Virus record (IMG/VR): IMGVR_UViG_3300005842_000485
Coordinates: 1-64,000 of that record
DNA: 64,000 nt
Direction: 5' to 3' (one strand)
From: a virus
Shown: piece after piece, positions 14,417-22,638 of the stretch
Layout: each line of letters begins with the position of its first letter
How positions within the stretch are numbered: position 1 is the first letter of the stretch
Program-made: the position numbers and the translations under genes
Notes under the pieces: generated by a model
Told to the model about the DNA's origin: nothing
Databases searched by the model: none
The model's input: only the letters and a program-made list of their open reading frames with translations

Positions 14417-14947
14417 ATGCCGGACGAGATGAGCGCCGCTCCCGAAGCGGTGGAGGATGAAGCGGTACAACCACATGACATCACACAGCGCGGCGTCTTC
14501 GTCGCTGCATCCGCCATCCATGCGGTGCTGCCCGTGGCGATGGTGGAACGATGCATCGCAGCGGGTGAAGTGCGGCCGACGAAGCATGATGGCCTGTGGC
14601 TCTTCGAGCAGACCTCACGCATCGACACGGATAACCTAGTCATGAAGATTCGGCCGCGCGGCGAGGCGTACTTCAAGACCTTCACTCCGTACTCACGGCC
14701 GGAGGAGTTCACGAATCTTCGCTTGGCGGCGCGGGAGCTTGGGAACGTGGTGCCGTTCGCGTCAGCGTATCGGCGGCTCGCTCGCATCATCGGCTGGCCG
14801 CAGCTCCTCTATGTGTGGACGGATGAGGAGTCGATCTTCGTGCGGCGCGCATTCACGGAAGAGGCATGGGCGGCGCTCGATGTACGACTGCGGCGCTACA
14901 TCGTGCGGAACCGGCATCTGTTCGGGCTTCCTCCCGCCAGAGGCTGA
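14417..14947 (+). CDS. Hypothetical protein (176 aa)
   Basis: First gene of the rightward nucleotide-metabolism operon; its stop shares one base with the next ATG (TGATG). The middle ('VLPVAMVERCIAAGEVRPT', 'YRRLARIIGWPQLLYVW') looks like a helical DNA-binding or adaptor protein. No family recognised. A weak promoter TTGTGT-N16-TAGAAC lies about 30 bases upstream. Confidence 0.55.
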   Translation: MPDEMSAAPEAVEDEAVQPHDITQRGVFVAASAIHAVLPVAMVERCIAAGEVRPTKHDGLWLFEQTSRIDTDNLVMKIRPRGEAYFKTFTPYSRPEEFTNLRLAARELGNVVPFASAYRRLARIIGWPQLLYVWTDEESIFVRRAFTEEAWAALDVRLRRYIVRNRHLFGLPPARG

Positions 14948-15519
14948 TGGCGCATCAACGTATCGCTTTTGTCGGTGGACTCCGCACCGGGAAGGACACG
15001 GCAGCAAACTTTCTCGTCGCGTCCTTTGGCTTCCGCCGCATCTCCATCTCGGAGACGGTGAAAGCGACGGTCAATGCGGCGTTCCAAGCGGCCGGCTTCG
15101 ACACGACGAACAAGGGATTCATGCGGGCACCGCTGCAAGATGGCGGACTCGCCGGAAGAGGCGTTGATCCAGAACTTTGGGTCGGGTCGGTGATTCGACG
15201 CTACAGGCTCGAGGACGAGCATCAGGGAAGTGGGTTCGCCTGCTCCGATGTCCGGTACAGGAATGAAGCAGAGTTGCTACGGAAGTGTGGGTTCCTCATC
15301 GTGCGGATCGCGGCATCGCGCGAGACACAGGAAGCGCGCGCGCAGATTGATGACGGAACCTTCGATCCCTCCGTGTTTGAGCACCCCTCCGAGACCGAGA
15401 TGACGCAGATCGTCCATGACGTGTTGATCGAGAACGACACGCCGGAAGATCGGGAGCGGATGTTCGCCACCCTCACGGCGCTTGTAACCGACCCTTCGTA
15501 TGCGGATGCCGACGATTAG
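14947..15519 (+). CDS. Deoxynucleoside monophosphate kinase-like P-loop protein
   Basis: 190 residues. The N-terminus carries a P-loop, 'FVGGLRTGKDTAANFLV', followed by 'FGFRRISISETVKATVNAA', the pattern of phage dNMP kinases and adenylate-kinase-like enzymes that phosphorylate dNMPs. A later 'FLIVRIAASRETQEAR' strand-helix is the usual position where the family checks the base or ATP. It probably raises dNTP supply in infection. Substrate is unknown. Confidence 0.75.
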   Translation: MAHQRIAFVGGLRTGKDTAANFLVASFGFRRISISETVKATVNAAFQAAGFDTTNKGFMRAPLQDGGLAGRGVDPELWVGSVIRRYRLEDEHQGSGFACSDVRYRNEAELLRKCGFLIVRIAASRETQEARAQIDDGTFDPSVFEHPSETEMTQIVHDVLIENDTPEDRERMFATLTALVTDPSYADADD

Positions 15520-15658
15520 CTCTCCCTTCGCAACGGCGGTCGGCTTGCTGTTGCTCGCCTTGCTCCTCATGTTCCTGGGGCGCTTCGTCATCGTGCTCGT
15601 AGTGTTGGCGCTCGTCGCGTGGGCGGTGAAGCTACTGCTCTCGTACCTGCGCCGCTGA
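15506..15658 (+). CDS. Membrane microprotein (50 aa)
   Basis: ATG at 15506 lies 14 bases inside the kinase gene and the stop overlaps the next ATG by one base. Nearly the whole product is hydrophobic ('LLLLALLLMFLGRFVIVLVV'), so it probably forms one or two transmembrane helices. Likely partner of the following membrane protein. Confidence 0.55.
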   Translation: MPTISSPFATAVGLLLLALLLMFLGRFVIVLVVLALVAWAVKLLLSYLRR

Positions 15659-16194
15659 TGCCGTACGTGAACCTCCATACCTATCGGGGGAAGAAGCTGT
15701 ACCTCGCCGACGAGGACTTCCGTGAAGGAGGCTACGGCTACATCATCCGCAAGCACTGGATGGCGTGGGTCGGGTTCACGGTCGAGATGCTCATGCTGGC
15801 CTGTCTGCTCGCTGTTGCGGTCATCGTGGCGCAGCTCTTCCAGGTTGATTTCCACTCGCAGGGCGCGATCCTCGCCGGCGGCATCGCGCTCCTGCTTCTC
15901 CTCAAGTTCATCTGGATCGGCTACATGGCGATCAGTAGAGAGTTCCTCCTCATCACGCCCGCCAACGTCTTCTACTCGCGCATGGAGCATTGGTTCAAGC
16001 AAGTCATCGATCCCATGTCGATCGATAGCGTGAACGTCCGGACGAAGGAACTCTGGACGGCTGGCTTCCCTGACATCCGCACCGTCCTGCTGAACACCGA
16101 AGGCGACAGCCCCGACATCACCTTCACCTTGGCCGCTGGCGGGGATGAGATCGCGGTCGCGTGGCAACGGCTCACAGCAGCGACGAAGGACTAG
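15658..16194 (+). CDS. Membrane protein with PH-like domain
   Basis: 178 residues. After a ~35-residue start come two transmembrane helices (~36-60 and ~68-90), then 'FLLITPANVFYSRM' and repeated beta strands ending 'DITFTLAAGGDEIAVAW'. This is the usual layout of bacterial membrane-flanked PH-like (YdbS/bPH2-type) proteins. Function in phages is unknown. It is translationally coupled to the 50-residue microprotein upstream. Confidence 0.55.
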   Translation: MPYVNLHTYRGKKLYLADEDFREGGYGYIIRKHWMAWVGFTVEMLMLACLLAVAVIVAQLFQVDFHSQGAILAGGIALLLLLKFIWIGYMAISREFLLITPANVFYSRMEHWFKQVIDPMSIDSVNVRTKELWTAGFPDIRTVLLNTEGDSPDITFTLAAGGDEIAVAWQRLTAATKD

Positions 16195-16223
16195 AACGCA
16201 CTCGTCATCCACCTCACATCTCC

Positions 16224-17543
16224 ATGCCGAATCAAACGACGAGCATCTGGCGCAAGCCAGGACTCCATGACTACGCCGTAGCCCTGAAGAAGAAGGGGAA
16301 ACTACCAAGAGACATCGCCGAGGCTGCGAACAAGAAGTTTCGGGTGCGACTGACGGCAGACGCCGTGACGGGCCACCTCGCCCGCAGCGTGGCCGGAGGA
16401 GCGGCTCCTTCGCCGGTGGCAGATGAGCCAACGCATGAATACCTCAGCGAGTCCGTCCTTCGGGATCGCGAGGAGATCGAGACGAAGGCAGCGTACGAAG
16501 AGTTGAAGAAGAAGTATGAGATCGCCGTCTCGCAGGCGAACGCGGTCGAGCGGCTGATGCTGCGGCTGAGCGAGGTGGTGAAGGCGCTCCCTTCGGTGAA
16601 GGCGCCAAAGCCCTACATCGTCAGCAAGGATGCGGTGAAGGAGTCGGCGGTACTCGTTGGTTCATGCTGGCACATCGGCGAGAAGATCGACGCAGAGGAG
16701 ATGGGCGGACTGAACGAGTACAACTTCGACATCTTCACGAGGCGCCTGCAGCACATCGTCGAGAAGACGATCTCGTTCACGCAGGGCAACATGTCGAACC
16801 ATATCTTTGAGGATCTTCACGTCTTCCTCACGGGCGATATGGTGTCCGGCATCATCCATGAGGAGCTGATCGAATCGAACGAGCTGCACATCGTCGATCA
16901 GGCCCTCATGGGCGCGCTCGTGACCGCACAGGCGCTTCAAGACCTCGCGCGGCAGTTCCCGAAGGTCATCGTCACCTGCGTCGTTGGGAACCACGGGCGG
17001 ACGCAGAAAGAAAAGACCTTCAAGAACAAGGGGACGAAGTCGTGGGACTACGTTTTTTACAATACGTTGGCGATGCTGCTGAAGAACCAGAGCAACATCG
17101 AGTTCATCATCCCGAAGTCGTATTGGGCGGTCGTCGATGTCCAGGGGCATCTCTTCCAAGTGCAGCACGGCGACACCGTTCGGGGCTCGCTCGGAATCCC
17201 GTTCTACGGCTTCAAGCGGGAGGTCGGAAAGTGGGCCGAGATTCACGCGGTACAGAACCGGATCGTGCGGTACTTCGTGACGAGCCACTTCCATACAAAA
17301 GCGATCCTGCAATCAGGCATCGGCGAGATGATTATGAACGCGAGCTTGAAGGGCGGCGACGAGTACGCGATCGGTCTCGGACTCTACGGCGATCCGATTC
17401 AGCTTCTGTTCGGTGTCCACGAGAAGTACGGCAAGTCCTGGGAGTTGTCGTTGAACGCGAAACACATCAATGCTGCTGACGAGGTGCGCTACCGATGTGA
17501 CCTTCGCGCGCCGATTGCGGATCAACTCGCCCTCGTCGCGTAA
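16224..17543 (+). CDS. Calcineurin-like metallophosphoesterase
   Basis: 439 residues. The N-terminal ~60 residues look like a small DNA-binding helix-turn-helix ('LPRDIAEAANKKFRVRLTAD'). A coiled segment follows, then a metallophosphoesterase core with 'GSCWHIGEK' (metal His), 'FLTGDMVSG', the diagnostic 'VVGNHGR', 'QHGD' and 'TSHFHT'. Such proteins in phages are often called SbcD/Mre11-like nucleases. Activity on DNA is plausible given the neighbours (kinase, RuvC-like, primase) but not shown. Leader CACCTCACATCTCC before ATG, no SD. Confidence 0.8.
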   Translation: MPNQTTSIWRKPGLHDYAVALKKKGKLPRDIAEAANKKFRVRLTADAVTGHLARSVAGGAAPSPVADEPTHEYLSESVLRDREEIETKAAYEELKKKYEIAVSQANAVERLMLRLSEVVKALPSVKAPKPYIVSKDAVKESAVLVGSCWHIGEKIDAEEMGGLNEYNFDIFTRRLQHIVEKTISFTQGNMSNHIFEDLHVFLTGDMVSGIIHEELIESNELHIVDQALMGALVTAQALQDLARQFPKVIVTCVVGNHGRTQKEKTFKNKGTKSWDYVFYNTLAMLLKNQSNIEFIIPKSYWAVVDVQGHLFQVQHGDTVRGSLGIPFYGFKREVGKWAEIHAVQNRIVRYFVTSHFHTKAILQSGIGEMIMNASLKGGDEYAIGLGLYGDPIQLLFGVHEKYGKSWELSLNAKHINAADEVRYRCDLRAPIADQLALVA

Positions 17544-17622
17544 CGACTTGACTTCCACTTGAACGATGACGCTACGGAGAGTAGTGTAAAGAGCGAACAC
17601 ACCACTTCACCTCCCTCCCGCC

Positions 17623-17901
17623 GTGCCATCGGAAGAAACCCCACAAGTCGTCCATGTGACACAGGAAGTCGTTGGTCGTTCGGTGAAGATCACGGCGTCG
17701 GTGACCGTGCGGAAGCCGGGGCCCGAGCCGTACGGTTTTCAAGAGTTCTCCGTGTACTACGGCAAGGAGTTCCCGGACAGCGTGAAGGTTGAAGAGGCGC
17801 GCAAGGACGTGGCGAAGGAAGCCGTAGCCGCGTTGCTTGATGTAGGACGCGAATACAAGAGTCAGCACGACGCTGCCCATAAGCCCCGTACCGATGCCTG
17901 A
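17623..17901 (+). CDS. Hypothetical protein (92 aa)
   Basis: 92 residues from a GTG start after a CU-rich leader (CACCTCCCTCCCGCC). Beta-rich first half ('VVGRSVKITASVTVR'), charged helical second half ('VKVEEARKDVAKEAVAALL'). It ends 8 bases inside the next gene. Possibly an accessory of the single-stranded DNA-binding-like protein that follows. Confidence 0.55.
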   Translation: MPSEETPQVVHVTQEVVGRSVKITASVTVRKPGPEPYGFQEFSVYYGKEFPDSVKVEEARKDVAKEAVAALLDVGREYKSQHDAAHKPRTDA

Positions 17902-18580
17902 CTACAATCCAACAGTCTTCGACTGCAAGGACATCTCCGGGCATCCGTTCCAGCTGACGGCCAAGGAACCGCGCAGTATGGGGCGAGAGCGGTTCGGGGT
18001 AGACAAGTTTCTTGGCGGCGCGAAACTACGACTCAAGAACCTCATGGAGGACGATCGGGTTCCGGGAAACGTCGAGATTCGCAGCGAAGGAGAACAGGGC
18101 TGGCGTCTCTGCGGTGAGTACCTCGTCGCGGACGAGAGCGGCAATGGGCCCTTCCGCGTGCCGAAGAAAGACTGGAAGACCGGCGAAGTCGAACGATGGC
18201 CGGACACGGGGAAAGTCAAGAGCACGTCGAAGATCGAGTGGTTCGTCGTGATCGAAGCGGACTTCGGCGAGGAGACAGAGTTCAAGCGCACCGGTGGCAA
18301 GCACGCCGGGGAGTCCTGCGGTACGGCGCGTGTATGGGATGTCTGGATGAAGCTCACGGCCTACAGGAAGCTTCGGGAGCAGATGGAGAGCGCGGCAAAG
18401 ATGGGCGGCCGCGACCCGCTGGAAGCGCGGTATGTCCTCACCTTTACGAAGGACGCTGCGCCTGCGGACATGTACCAAGTGAAGTTTGATTCGTGGGCGG
18501 ACGCGCGCTCAATGAGTGCTGCCGCCTCTTCTCTGACGACACGAGAGCAAGACTTCGACCCATCAGAATTGCCGTTCTAG
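17894..18580 (+). CDS. Protein with SSB-like acidic C-terminal tip
   Basis: 228 residues. I do not recognise the body, which is beta-rich with many Lys/Arg ('AKLRLKNLMEDDRVPGNV', 'FVVIEADFGEE'). The last residues 'DFDPSELPF' strongly resemble the acidic, hydrophobic-ended tails of single-stranded DNA-binding proteins. Since the canonical SSB of this phage lacks that tip, this may be a second ssDNA-binding or recombination protein. Inference from the tail and the DNA-metabolism neighbourhood only. Confidence 0.5.
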   Translation: MPDYNPTVFDCKDISGHPFQLTAKEPRSMGRERFGVDKFLGGAKLRLKNLMEDDRVPGNVEIRSEGEQGWRLCGEYLVADESGNGPFRVPKKDWKTGEVERWPDTGKVKSTSKIEWFVVIEADFGEETEFKRTGGKHAGESCGTARVWDVWMKLTAYRKLREQMESAAKMGGRDPLEARYVLTFTKDAAPADMYQVKFDSWADARSMSAAASSLTTREQDFDPSELPF

Positions 18581-19130
18581 CGGCGGCGCGCTGCTCTTTC
18601 ACATCCTTGGGTTCAATTGATCTGATCTAGGCTGTGCCGCGCCAACCGAGGAGACGTATGCTCGTGCCGAATCACCTGTCCATGTTGGCGACCGACGCTC
18701 TCTCATGGACGAGGGCGCTGTACAAATATCGGGCAGCGAGCACGGGGACGTGCGGCGCACCCTGGATCAGATCACCTGACAGCATCCTCTCGTGGAGGCC
18801 GTTGTAGACTCCGCATCAACAGCAGGGCGTGGTGCGGTTGTCCTCCTCGGGGATGCTGCCGGGATGGATCGAGTCTAGGATGCACCATCTGTCATCCGGC
18901 GCTGAAAGTCGGCCCGCCTGTGTGTATTGGGGTTTCCCGGTGCTCGCGCAGCAGGCATCGTGCCGTGTGTCGTCTGCTTTCGAGCGAGACGGCCTAGGCG
19001 TCCGGTGAAGAACCGTACGCTCACCAGCACCCCGTCGAGGTGTCCGGTACGCCGCGTTGATGACGGTACAAACGTATCAGTCGTAGAGGTGAGGCAGACG
19101 GATGGTGCCTCCTGGATTCGAGAAGGTGAG
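18581..19130. other. Gene-poor stretch
   Basis: About 550 bases with no convincing reading frame on either strand, the longest such stretch in the window. A bulged hairpin (GCCGT...ACGGC around 18960-18991) and a weak promoter-like TTGGGT-N15-TAGGCT near 18608 are present. It leads into the tRNA-like element and may be an untranslated RNA or an origin region; nothing confirms this. Confidence 0.35.
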
Positions 19131-19201
19131 GTCGCCGTAGCTCAGTTGGAAGAGCGCTGGCAGCAACGCCAGAGGCGGAGGTTCGAGTCCTCTCCGCGAC
19201 C
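19131..19201 (+). tRNA. tRNA-like element with aberrant anticodon loop
   Basis: All arms of a tRNA can be drawn. Acceptor GTCGCCG/CCGCGAC (one C-C mismatch), TA at 8-9, D-arm GCTC/GAGC with loop AGTTGGAA, and T-arm GGAGG/CCTCT with TTCGAGT loop. The anticodon stem CTGGC/GCCAG is perfect but the loop AGCAAC has six bases and no U33, so no normal anticodon can be assigned. No CCA is encoded. Best read as a degenerate tRNA or tRNA mimic. Confidence 0.55.
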
Positions 19202-19216
19202 ACAATGAACCCAAGG

Positions 19217-19239
19217 GGCTGACCGTTCATCGGTCGGCC
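19217..19239 (+). terminator. Hairpin after the tRNA-like element
   Basis: 9-bp stem GGCTGACCG/CGGTCGGCC (one G-U) around TTCAT, 16 bases after the tRNA-like element. Possible processing or termination structure. The 19240-19473 gap shows no gene. Confidence 0.4.
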
Positions 19240-19473
19240 AGAGGACGCCATTGCCTGTTTGCTCATGGAGGTGAAGAACCGGGGCACACGCGCAGGATGG
19301 CTCCTCTGGCCGGGTGACGAACACCCGCACTCATTCCCCAGTCTTGAGAGACGGCGCGTAGGCCCGCACGGAGCCAGCGTACGCGCTCGCGAAATCAGGA
19401 CTCACCCGAGCGAGACGGCCGCACTACACCGAAGGTGCGGCCATCGCCGGGGACGATCACCAAAACAATCTGC

Positions 19474-19995
19474 GTGACCCTGCTCAGCGTCGATCCCGGA
19501 ACGAGAAGCCTTGGCTGGGCTGTGTTCAAGGATGGCAAGTGCGTCGACAACGGCGTCTTTCATCCGGGCGACTGGAACGCTCCGAGTGAATGCCTGATCC
19601 GCATCGTCCGATTCATCGCTGGCAAAGAGCGTGAGATCGGTGGGATCGACTACATCGCCTGCGAGTCCATGTTCGTTGACGCTCGGCGTGGCGGGAACAG
19701 CGCACGTGTCCTGAACTGCATCCCTGATGAGATCGAAGCATGGTGCGAGGGCAAGGACATCTCGTTCCGCAAGTACGCGAACTCCACCGTGAAGCGGATA
19801 GCGACGAACAACGGCAACGCAAAGAAGCCACAGGTCTACGCCGCGATGGAGAAGTACCTGTCGCCCGCAGCACGAGAGCTGACGAAGTCCGAGCGCGAGG
19901 ACGTGACGGATGCGATCGCGATCGGCTGGACGTGCATCGTGAGCAAGCTTGGAGCAGCGGAGCCGGCACCGAAGAAGTCACGCAAGAAAGGATGA
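19474..19995 (+). CDS. RuvC-like Holliday junction resolvase
   Basis: 173 residues from the GTG at 19474, which places the first strand at the N-terminus as in RuvC ('TLLSVDPGTRSLGWAVF'); GTG 19435 is an alternative. The acidic active site is complete: Asp7, Glu64 ('IACESMF'), Asp143 and Asp146 ('REDVTDAIAIGW'). Between them is the RuvC-style 'NSTVKRIATNNGNAKKPQV'. It should cleave branched DNA in recombination or before packaging. The basic tail 'KKSRKKG' may aid DNA binding. ATGA overlap with the HNH gene. Confidence 0.85.
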   Translation: MTLLSVDPGTRSLGWAVFKDGKCVDNGVFHPGDWNAPSECLIRIVRFIAGKEREIGGIDYIACESMFVDARRGGNSARVLNCIPDEIEAWCEGKDISFRKYANSTVKRIATNNGNAKKPQVYAAMEKYLSPAARELTKSEREDVTDAIAIGWTCIVSKLGAAEPAPKKSRKKG

Positions 19996-20546
19996 ACGCC
20001 CGCCAGCGAGAACTCATCATTGAGCGCGATGGATACAAATGCTGTGAATGCCAGAAGCAATACCCCAAGGACAACTACTTTGAGTGGGAAAAGAGGCAGC
20101 ACCCGATGTCGCGGCTCACGGTGGATCACATCTGGGGCCGTGCGACCACATGGAACGGTTTGCCCGATGAACGGTGGCACATGGTCTGGACGCTCTGTAT
20201 GACGTGTCACCTAGAAAAAGACCAGGGCATCCACAAAGGCCGAGCGCGAAGAATCGCGACTCTGTACGTCACGCAATTCGAGGGGAAGGAAACGCCCGAG
20301 TACCTTGCGGCGATGGCAGCGGAAGCGGACGAGGCACCCGTGCGCGCTGAAAATCGGAAGAAGACACGGCGCGCGAAGTACCAACGCGACAAAAAGAAGG
20401 CCGGGGGATCCCCGCTCTCGAAGATGAAGGCCAAGTCCGCCGCGCTCAAGGCGAAGCCCAAGCCGGCGAACAGCAAGATTCCCGCGAAGGTCGCGGCACA
20501 GAACGCGCGCCCGGTGCTCAACACGTTTCACGTCGAGTCGCCATAG
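19992..20546 (+). CDS. HNH endonuclease
   Basis: 184 residues. The ββα-metal nuclease is seen as 'CCECQKQYP', 'LTVDHIWGRATTWNG' and 'WTLCMTCHLEKDQ', where His in 'VDHI' is catalytic, the Cys pairs hold structural zinc and the later CxxC-H completes it. The C-terminal ~85 residues are an extremely Lys/Ala/Pro-rich basic tail, probably for DNA binding. Translationally coupled to the RuvC-like gene, suggesting a joint role in DNA processing rather than a free homing enzyme. Confidence 0.85.
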   Translation: MNARQRELIIERDGYKCCECQKQYPKDNYFEWEKRQHPMSRLTVDHIWGRATTWNGLPDERWHMVWTLCMTCHLEKDQGIHKGRARRIATLYVTQFEGKETPEYLAAMAAEADEAPVRAENRKKTRRAKYQRDKKKAGGSPLSKMKAKSAALKAKPKPANSKIPAKVAAQNARPVLNTFHVESP

Positions 20547-20550
20547 CGCC

Positions 20551-20579
20551 AAGGGTACGGACAATCTGTCCGTACCCTT
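20551..20579 (+). terminator. Long perfect hairpin after the HNH gene
   Basis: 13-bp perfect stem AAGGGTACGGACA/TGTCCGTACCCTT with a 3-base loop, 4 bases after the HNH stop. No T-tract. A partial copy, AAGGGTAGGTACG, follows at about 20587, so it may also be a protein-binding site. Confidence 0.55.
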
Positions 20580-20641
20580 ACCCACGAAGGGTAGGTACGC
20601 GTTGTACTCACCCTTATCACCAATCTTCCACCTCCCTCCCC

Positions 20642-21106
20642 ATGCAGCTCACCGAGAAGACCCAACAGGCGTACCGCGAGTACGAAGCGGCCAAGAAAGC
20701 GCGCCGCGAGATTGCGAAGACCATCAAGGACACGAAGGCGACCGATGACACGCTGACGGAGCTTGAGGCGGCGAAGAAACAAGCGGCCGGCGAGTACCGT
20801 GCGGAAGCCGAGCAGTTCCAAGGCAAGCATGCGTCCCTCTTCGAGAAGCTCGAGGAAGCGAAGACGGCAGAGCAGGAAGCCAAAGCGCTCTTCGATCAAC
20901 TCTACGTCCATGCGTCAGCGGAGAGCATTGCGTCGAGCGGAGCCGTCCAGCTTTCCTTGTTCGCGGGTGACGGTCGCAAGGTGAACGTGGAGCTGGTGAC
21001 CAAGATCACGGTGGAGAAGGCGCAGCCGACGGATGCGGAGGCCGACACCGACATCGCGCTCGTGTCTGAACCGCATGAAGACCTTGCCGTGCTCGCAGAT
21101 GCGTAA
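20642..21106 (+). CDS. Coiled-coil hypothetical protein
   Basis: 154 residues. Residues 1-95 are a long charged, Ala-rich coiled coil ('AYREYEAAKKARREIAKTI', 'LFEKLEEAKTAEQEAKALF'); the C-terminal part is short beta and acidic. Leader CCACCTCCCTCCCC before ATG with no SD. It could be a structural adaptor or DNA-metabolism accessory factor; not recognised. Confidence 0.6.
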   Translation: MQLTEKTQQAYREYEAAKKARREIAKTIKDTKATDDTLTELEAAKKQAAGEYRAEAEQFQGKHASLFEKLEEAKTAEQEAKALFDQLYVHASAESIASSGAVQLSLFAGDGRKVNVELVTKITVEKAQPTDAEADTDIALVSEPHEDLAVLADA

Positions 21107-21317
21107 GGAATCATTGCGCGTCCACGCGGTGAATACGTACCCCTTCGTCTTCGAGGCTACGACGGACGATGGACACAAGGTGATCATCGTCTGCAAGCAC
21201 GACGAGCTCCGTGTCCGCATCTTCGGAGAGGAGTTCCGCTTCACGATGGATGCCTTGCAGATGGCACAAGTACGAGCGGCTGGTATGGAGATCAGTGACC
21301 CGACCCCGCCTGCATGA
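21099..21317 (+). CDS. Hypothetical protein (72 aa)
   Basis: Small beta-rich protein ('YPFVFEATTDDGHKVIIV', 'ELRVRIFGEEFRF'), ATG at 21099 overlapping the previous stop by 8 bases and its own stop overlapping the next gene by 4. Unknown function. Confidence 0.55.
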   Translation: MRKESLRVHAVNTYPFVFEATTDDGHKVIIVCKHDELRVRIFGEEFRFTMDALQMAQVRAAGMEISDPTPPA

Positions 21318-21652
21318 AAGAGATAGAGGAGGCGCGCGTTCCAATGCCCGTCTGGTATGTCTCCGGGCCGTACACGGCGCCGACGCTTGCGGAAGCAGAG
21401 CGGAACGCACAACGCGCCGAGGATGCCGGAATCATGCTGCGCCGGCGCGGCTACGCAGTCATCGTCCCGCATCGCAATGGCGGGAAGCCCGATGGCGAGA
21501 TGAGCTACGAGTTCTGTCTTCGCGAGGACTTGGAGATTCTCACTCGATGCGACGGCATCTACATGCTCTCGGGGTGGGAACAGAGTCTGGGTGCTGTCCG
21601 GGAGCACGATCAAGCGGAGGAGAGCGGGATCGACATTGAGTACGAGCCATAA
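21314..21652 (+). CDS. DUF4406-like / nucleoside deoxyribosyltransferase-fold protein
   Basis: 112 residues. 'VWYVSGPYTAPTLAEAERNA', 'FCLREDLEILTRCDGIYML' and 'GWEQSLGAVREHDQAEESG' are the hallmarks of the DUF4406 group, related in fold to nucleoside 2-deoxyribosyltransferases. Common in phages; likely acts on nucleotides or nucleotide-derived signals, but the reaction is unknown. ATGA overlap with the upstream gene. Confidence 0.8.
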   Translation: MKEIEEARVPMPVWYVSGPYTAPTLAEAERNAQRAEDAGIMLRRRGYAVIVPHRNGGKPDGEMSYEFCLREDLEILTRCDGIYMLSGWEQSLGAVREHDQAEESGIDIEYEP

Positions 21653-21746
21653 CGCCCTTCGACGCCTTTCGATGACGGCATAGGGGTGCGGGTGTAGCTC
21701 TAAGGGGAGGACGCAAGAACGCGACCTTTCACAAGGAGGCGACACC

Positions 21747-22625
21747 ATGCGAGGACTGCTCTACCCGGATTTGCAGCAGGCCGCAGCATTCATTGGAGCA
21801 TTGACCGGCGGAGACGGACTCACGGCGCGGGTGACGCTGCAAACGCTTGACGATTCGCCCGCGAAACGGCGGTATCTCGCGCGGATTCTGCACGGGTCGC
21901 TTGCCGAGCATGAGGACATCCTGACGGAGCTGAATCGACGCGGCGCAGCGGTGTGCGTGACGGTGCAGGAAACCGATCTCCAAGGGAGGACAGTGGAACA
22001 CGTCATCCGGCCGCGGGCGGTCTTCATCGATCACGATTCGATGATGCTGAACCGCTTTGGTCTGCCGCCATCCATTTGCTCCTTCACCGCGCGCGGCATG
22101 CATGCGTACTGGCTCTTGGAGCACGCGAAGAACCTGCGAGTGATCCCGGACGCGCAGCGGCAGCTCGCGGCGTTCTATGGCGCTGATCCCCAAGTGTGTG
22201 ACATCACGCGGACGATGCGGCTGCCCGGATTCTTCCATATGAAGGCCGCGCCGATCCGCGTGGTGATGTACCACTGTGCGCCGGAGCTTCGATATCGGCT
22301 GCGGGATGTCCTGGAAGCGCACCCGGTTGAGCGAACGCCGGCCGTGCCGAGGGTCGCGCGCTGGCGGCACCCGTCCTCCGACTCGCTCCGATCCTTCCGG
22401 TCATGGGCGATGTGCCGGAGCACGAGCGAGGGCGGCAGGAACCATAACGCCTTCGTGATCGCCGCAGAAGGGCTGGGGAGAGGCTTCGAGGCTGAGGAGG
22501 TGCGCGAGGTCGTCTGGATGTTCTGCGCCCGTGCAGGGATCGCACGTGAGGCGGAGACGGTGGTGCAGTCGGCGCTTCGCCGGCATGCCCGCCAACCCTT
22601 CACGTCACGGGCCGTGGCGCGGTGA
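21747..22625 (+). CDS. RepB-type DNA primase (archaeo-eukaryotic primase fold)
   Basis: 292 residues. The catalytic acidic pair is in 'AVFIDHDSMM' (Asp95, Asp97), the central 'SFTARGMHAYWLLEH' gives the conserved His119, and 'VCDITRTMRLPGFFHMK' is the third motif of RepB-like primases. The C-terminal ~70 residues ('NHNAFVIAAEGLGRGFEA') look like a primase C-terminal helical domain. It should make primers for the DnaB helicase. A classic SD, AAGGAGG, lies 7 bases before ATG, unlike most genes here. Confidence 0.85.
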   Translation: MRGLLYPDLQQAAAFIGALTGGDGLTARVTLQTLDDSPAKRRYLARILHGSLAEHEDILTELNRRGAAVCVTVQETDLQGRTVEHVIRPRAVFIDHDSMMLNRFGLPPSICSFTARGMHAYWLLEHAKNLRVIPDAQRQLAAFYGADPQVCDITRTMRLPGFFHMKAAPIRVVMYHCAPELRYRLRDVLEAHPVERTPAVPRVARWRHPSSDSLRSFRSWAMCRSTSEGGRNHNAFVIAAEGLGRGFEAEEVREVVWMFCARAGIAREAETVVQSALRRHARQPFTSRAVAR

Positions 22626-22638
22626 AAAGGAGGACGCG

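Noticed and set aside
19131-19201. tRNA-like element as phage attachment site
   Set aside because: It lies about 18 kb from the integrase and inside the phage block; no repeated core near the integrase was found.
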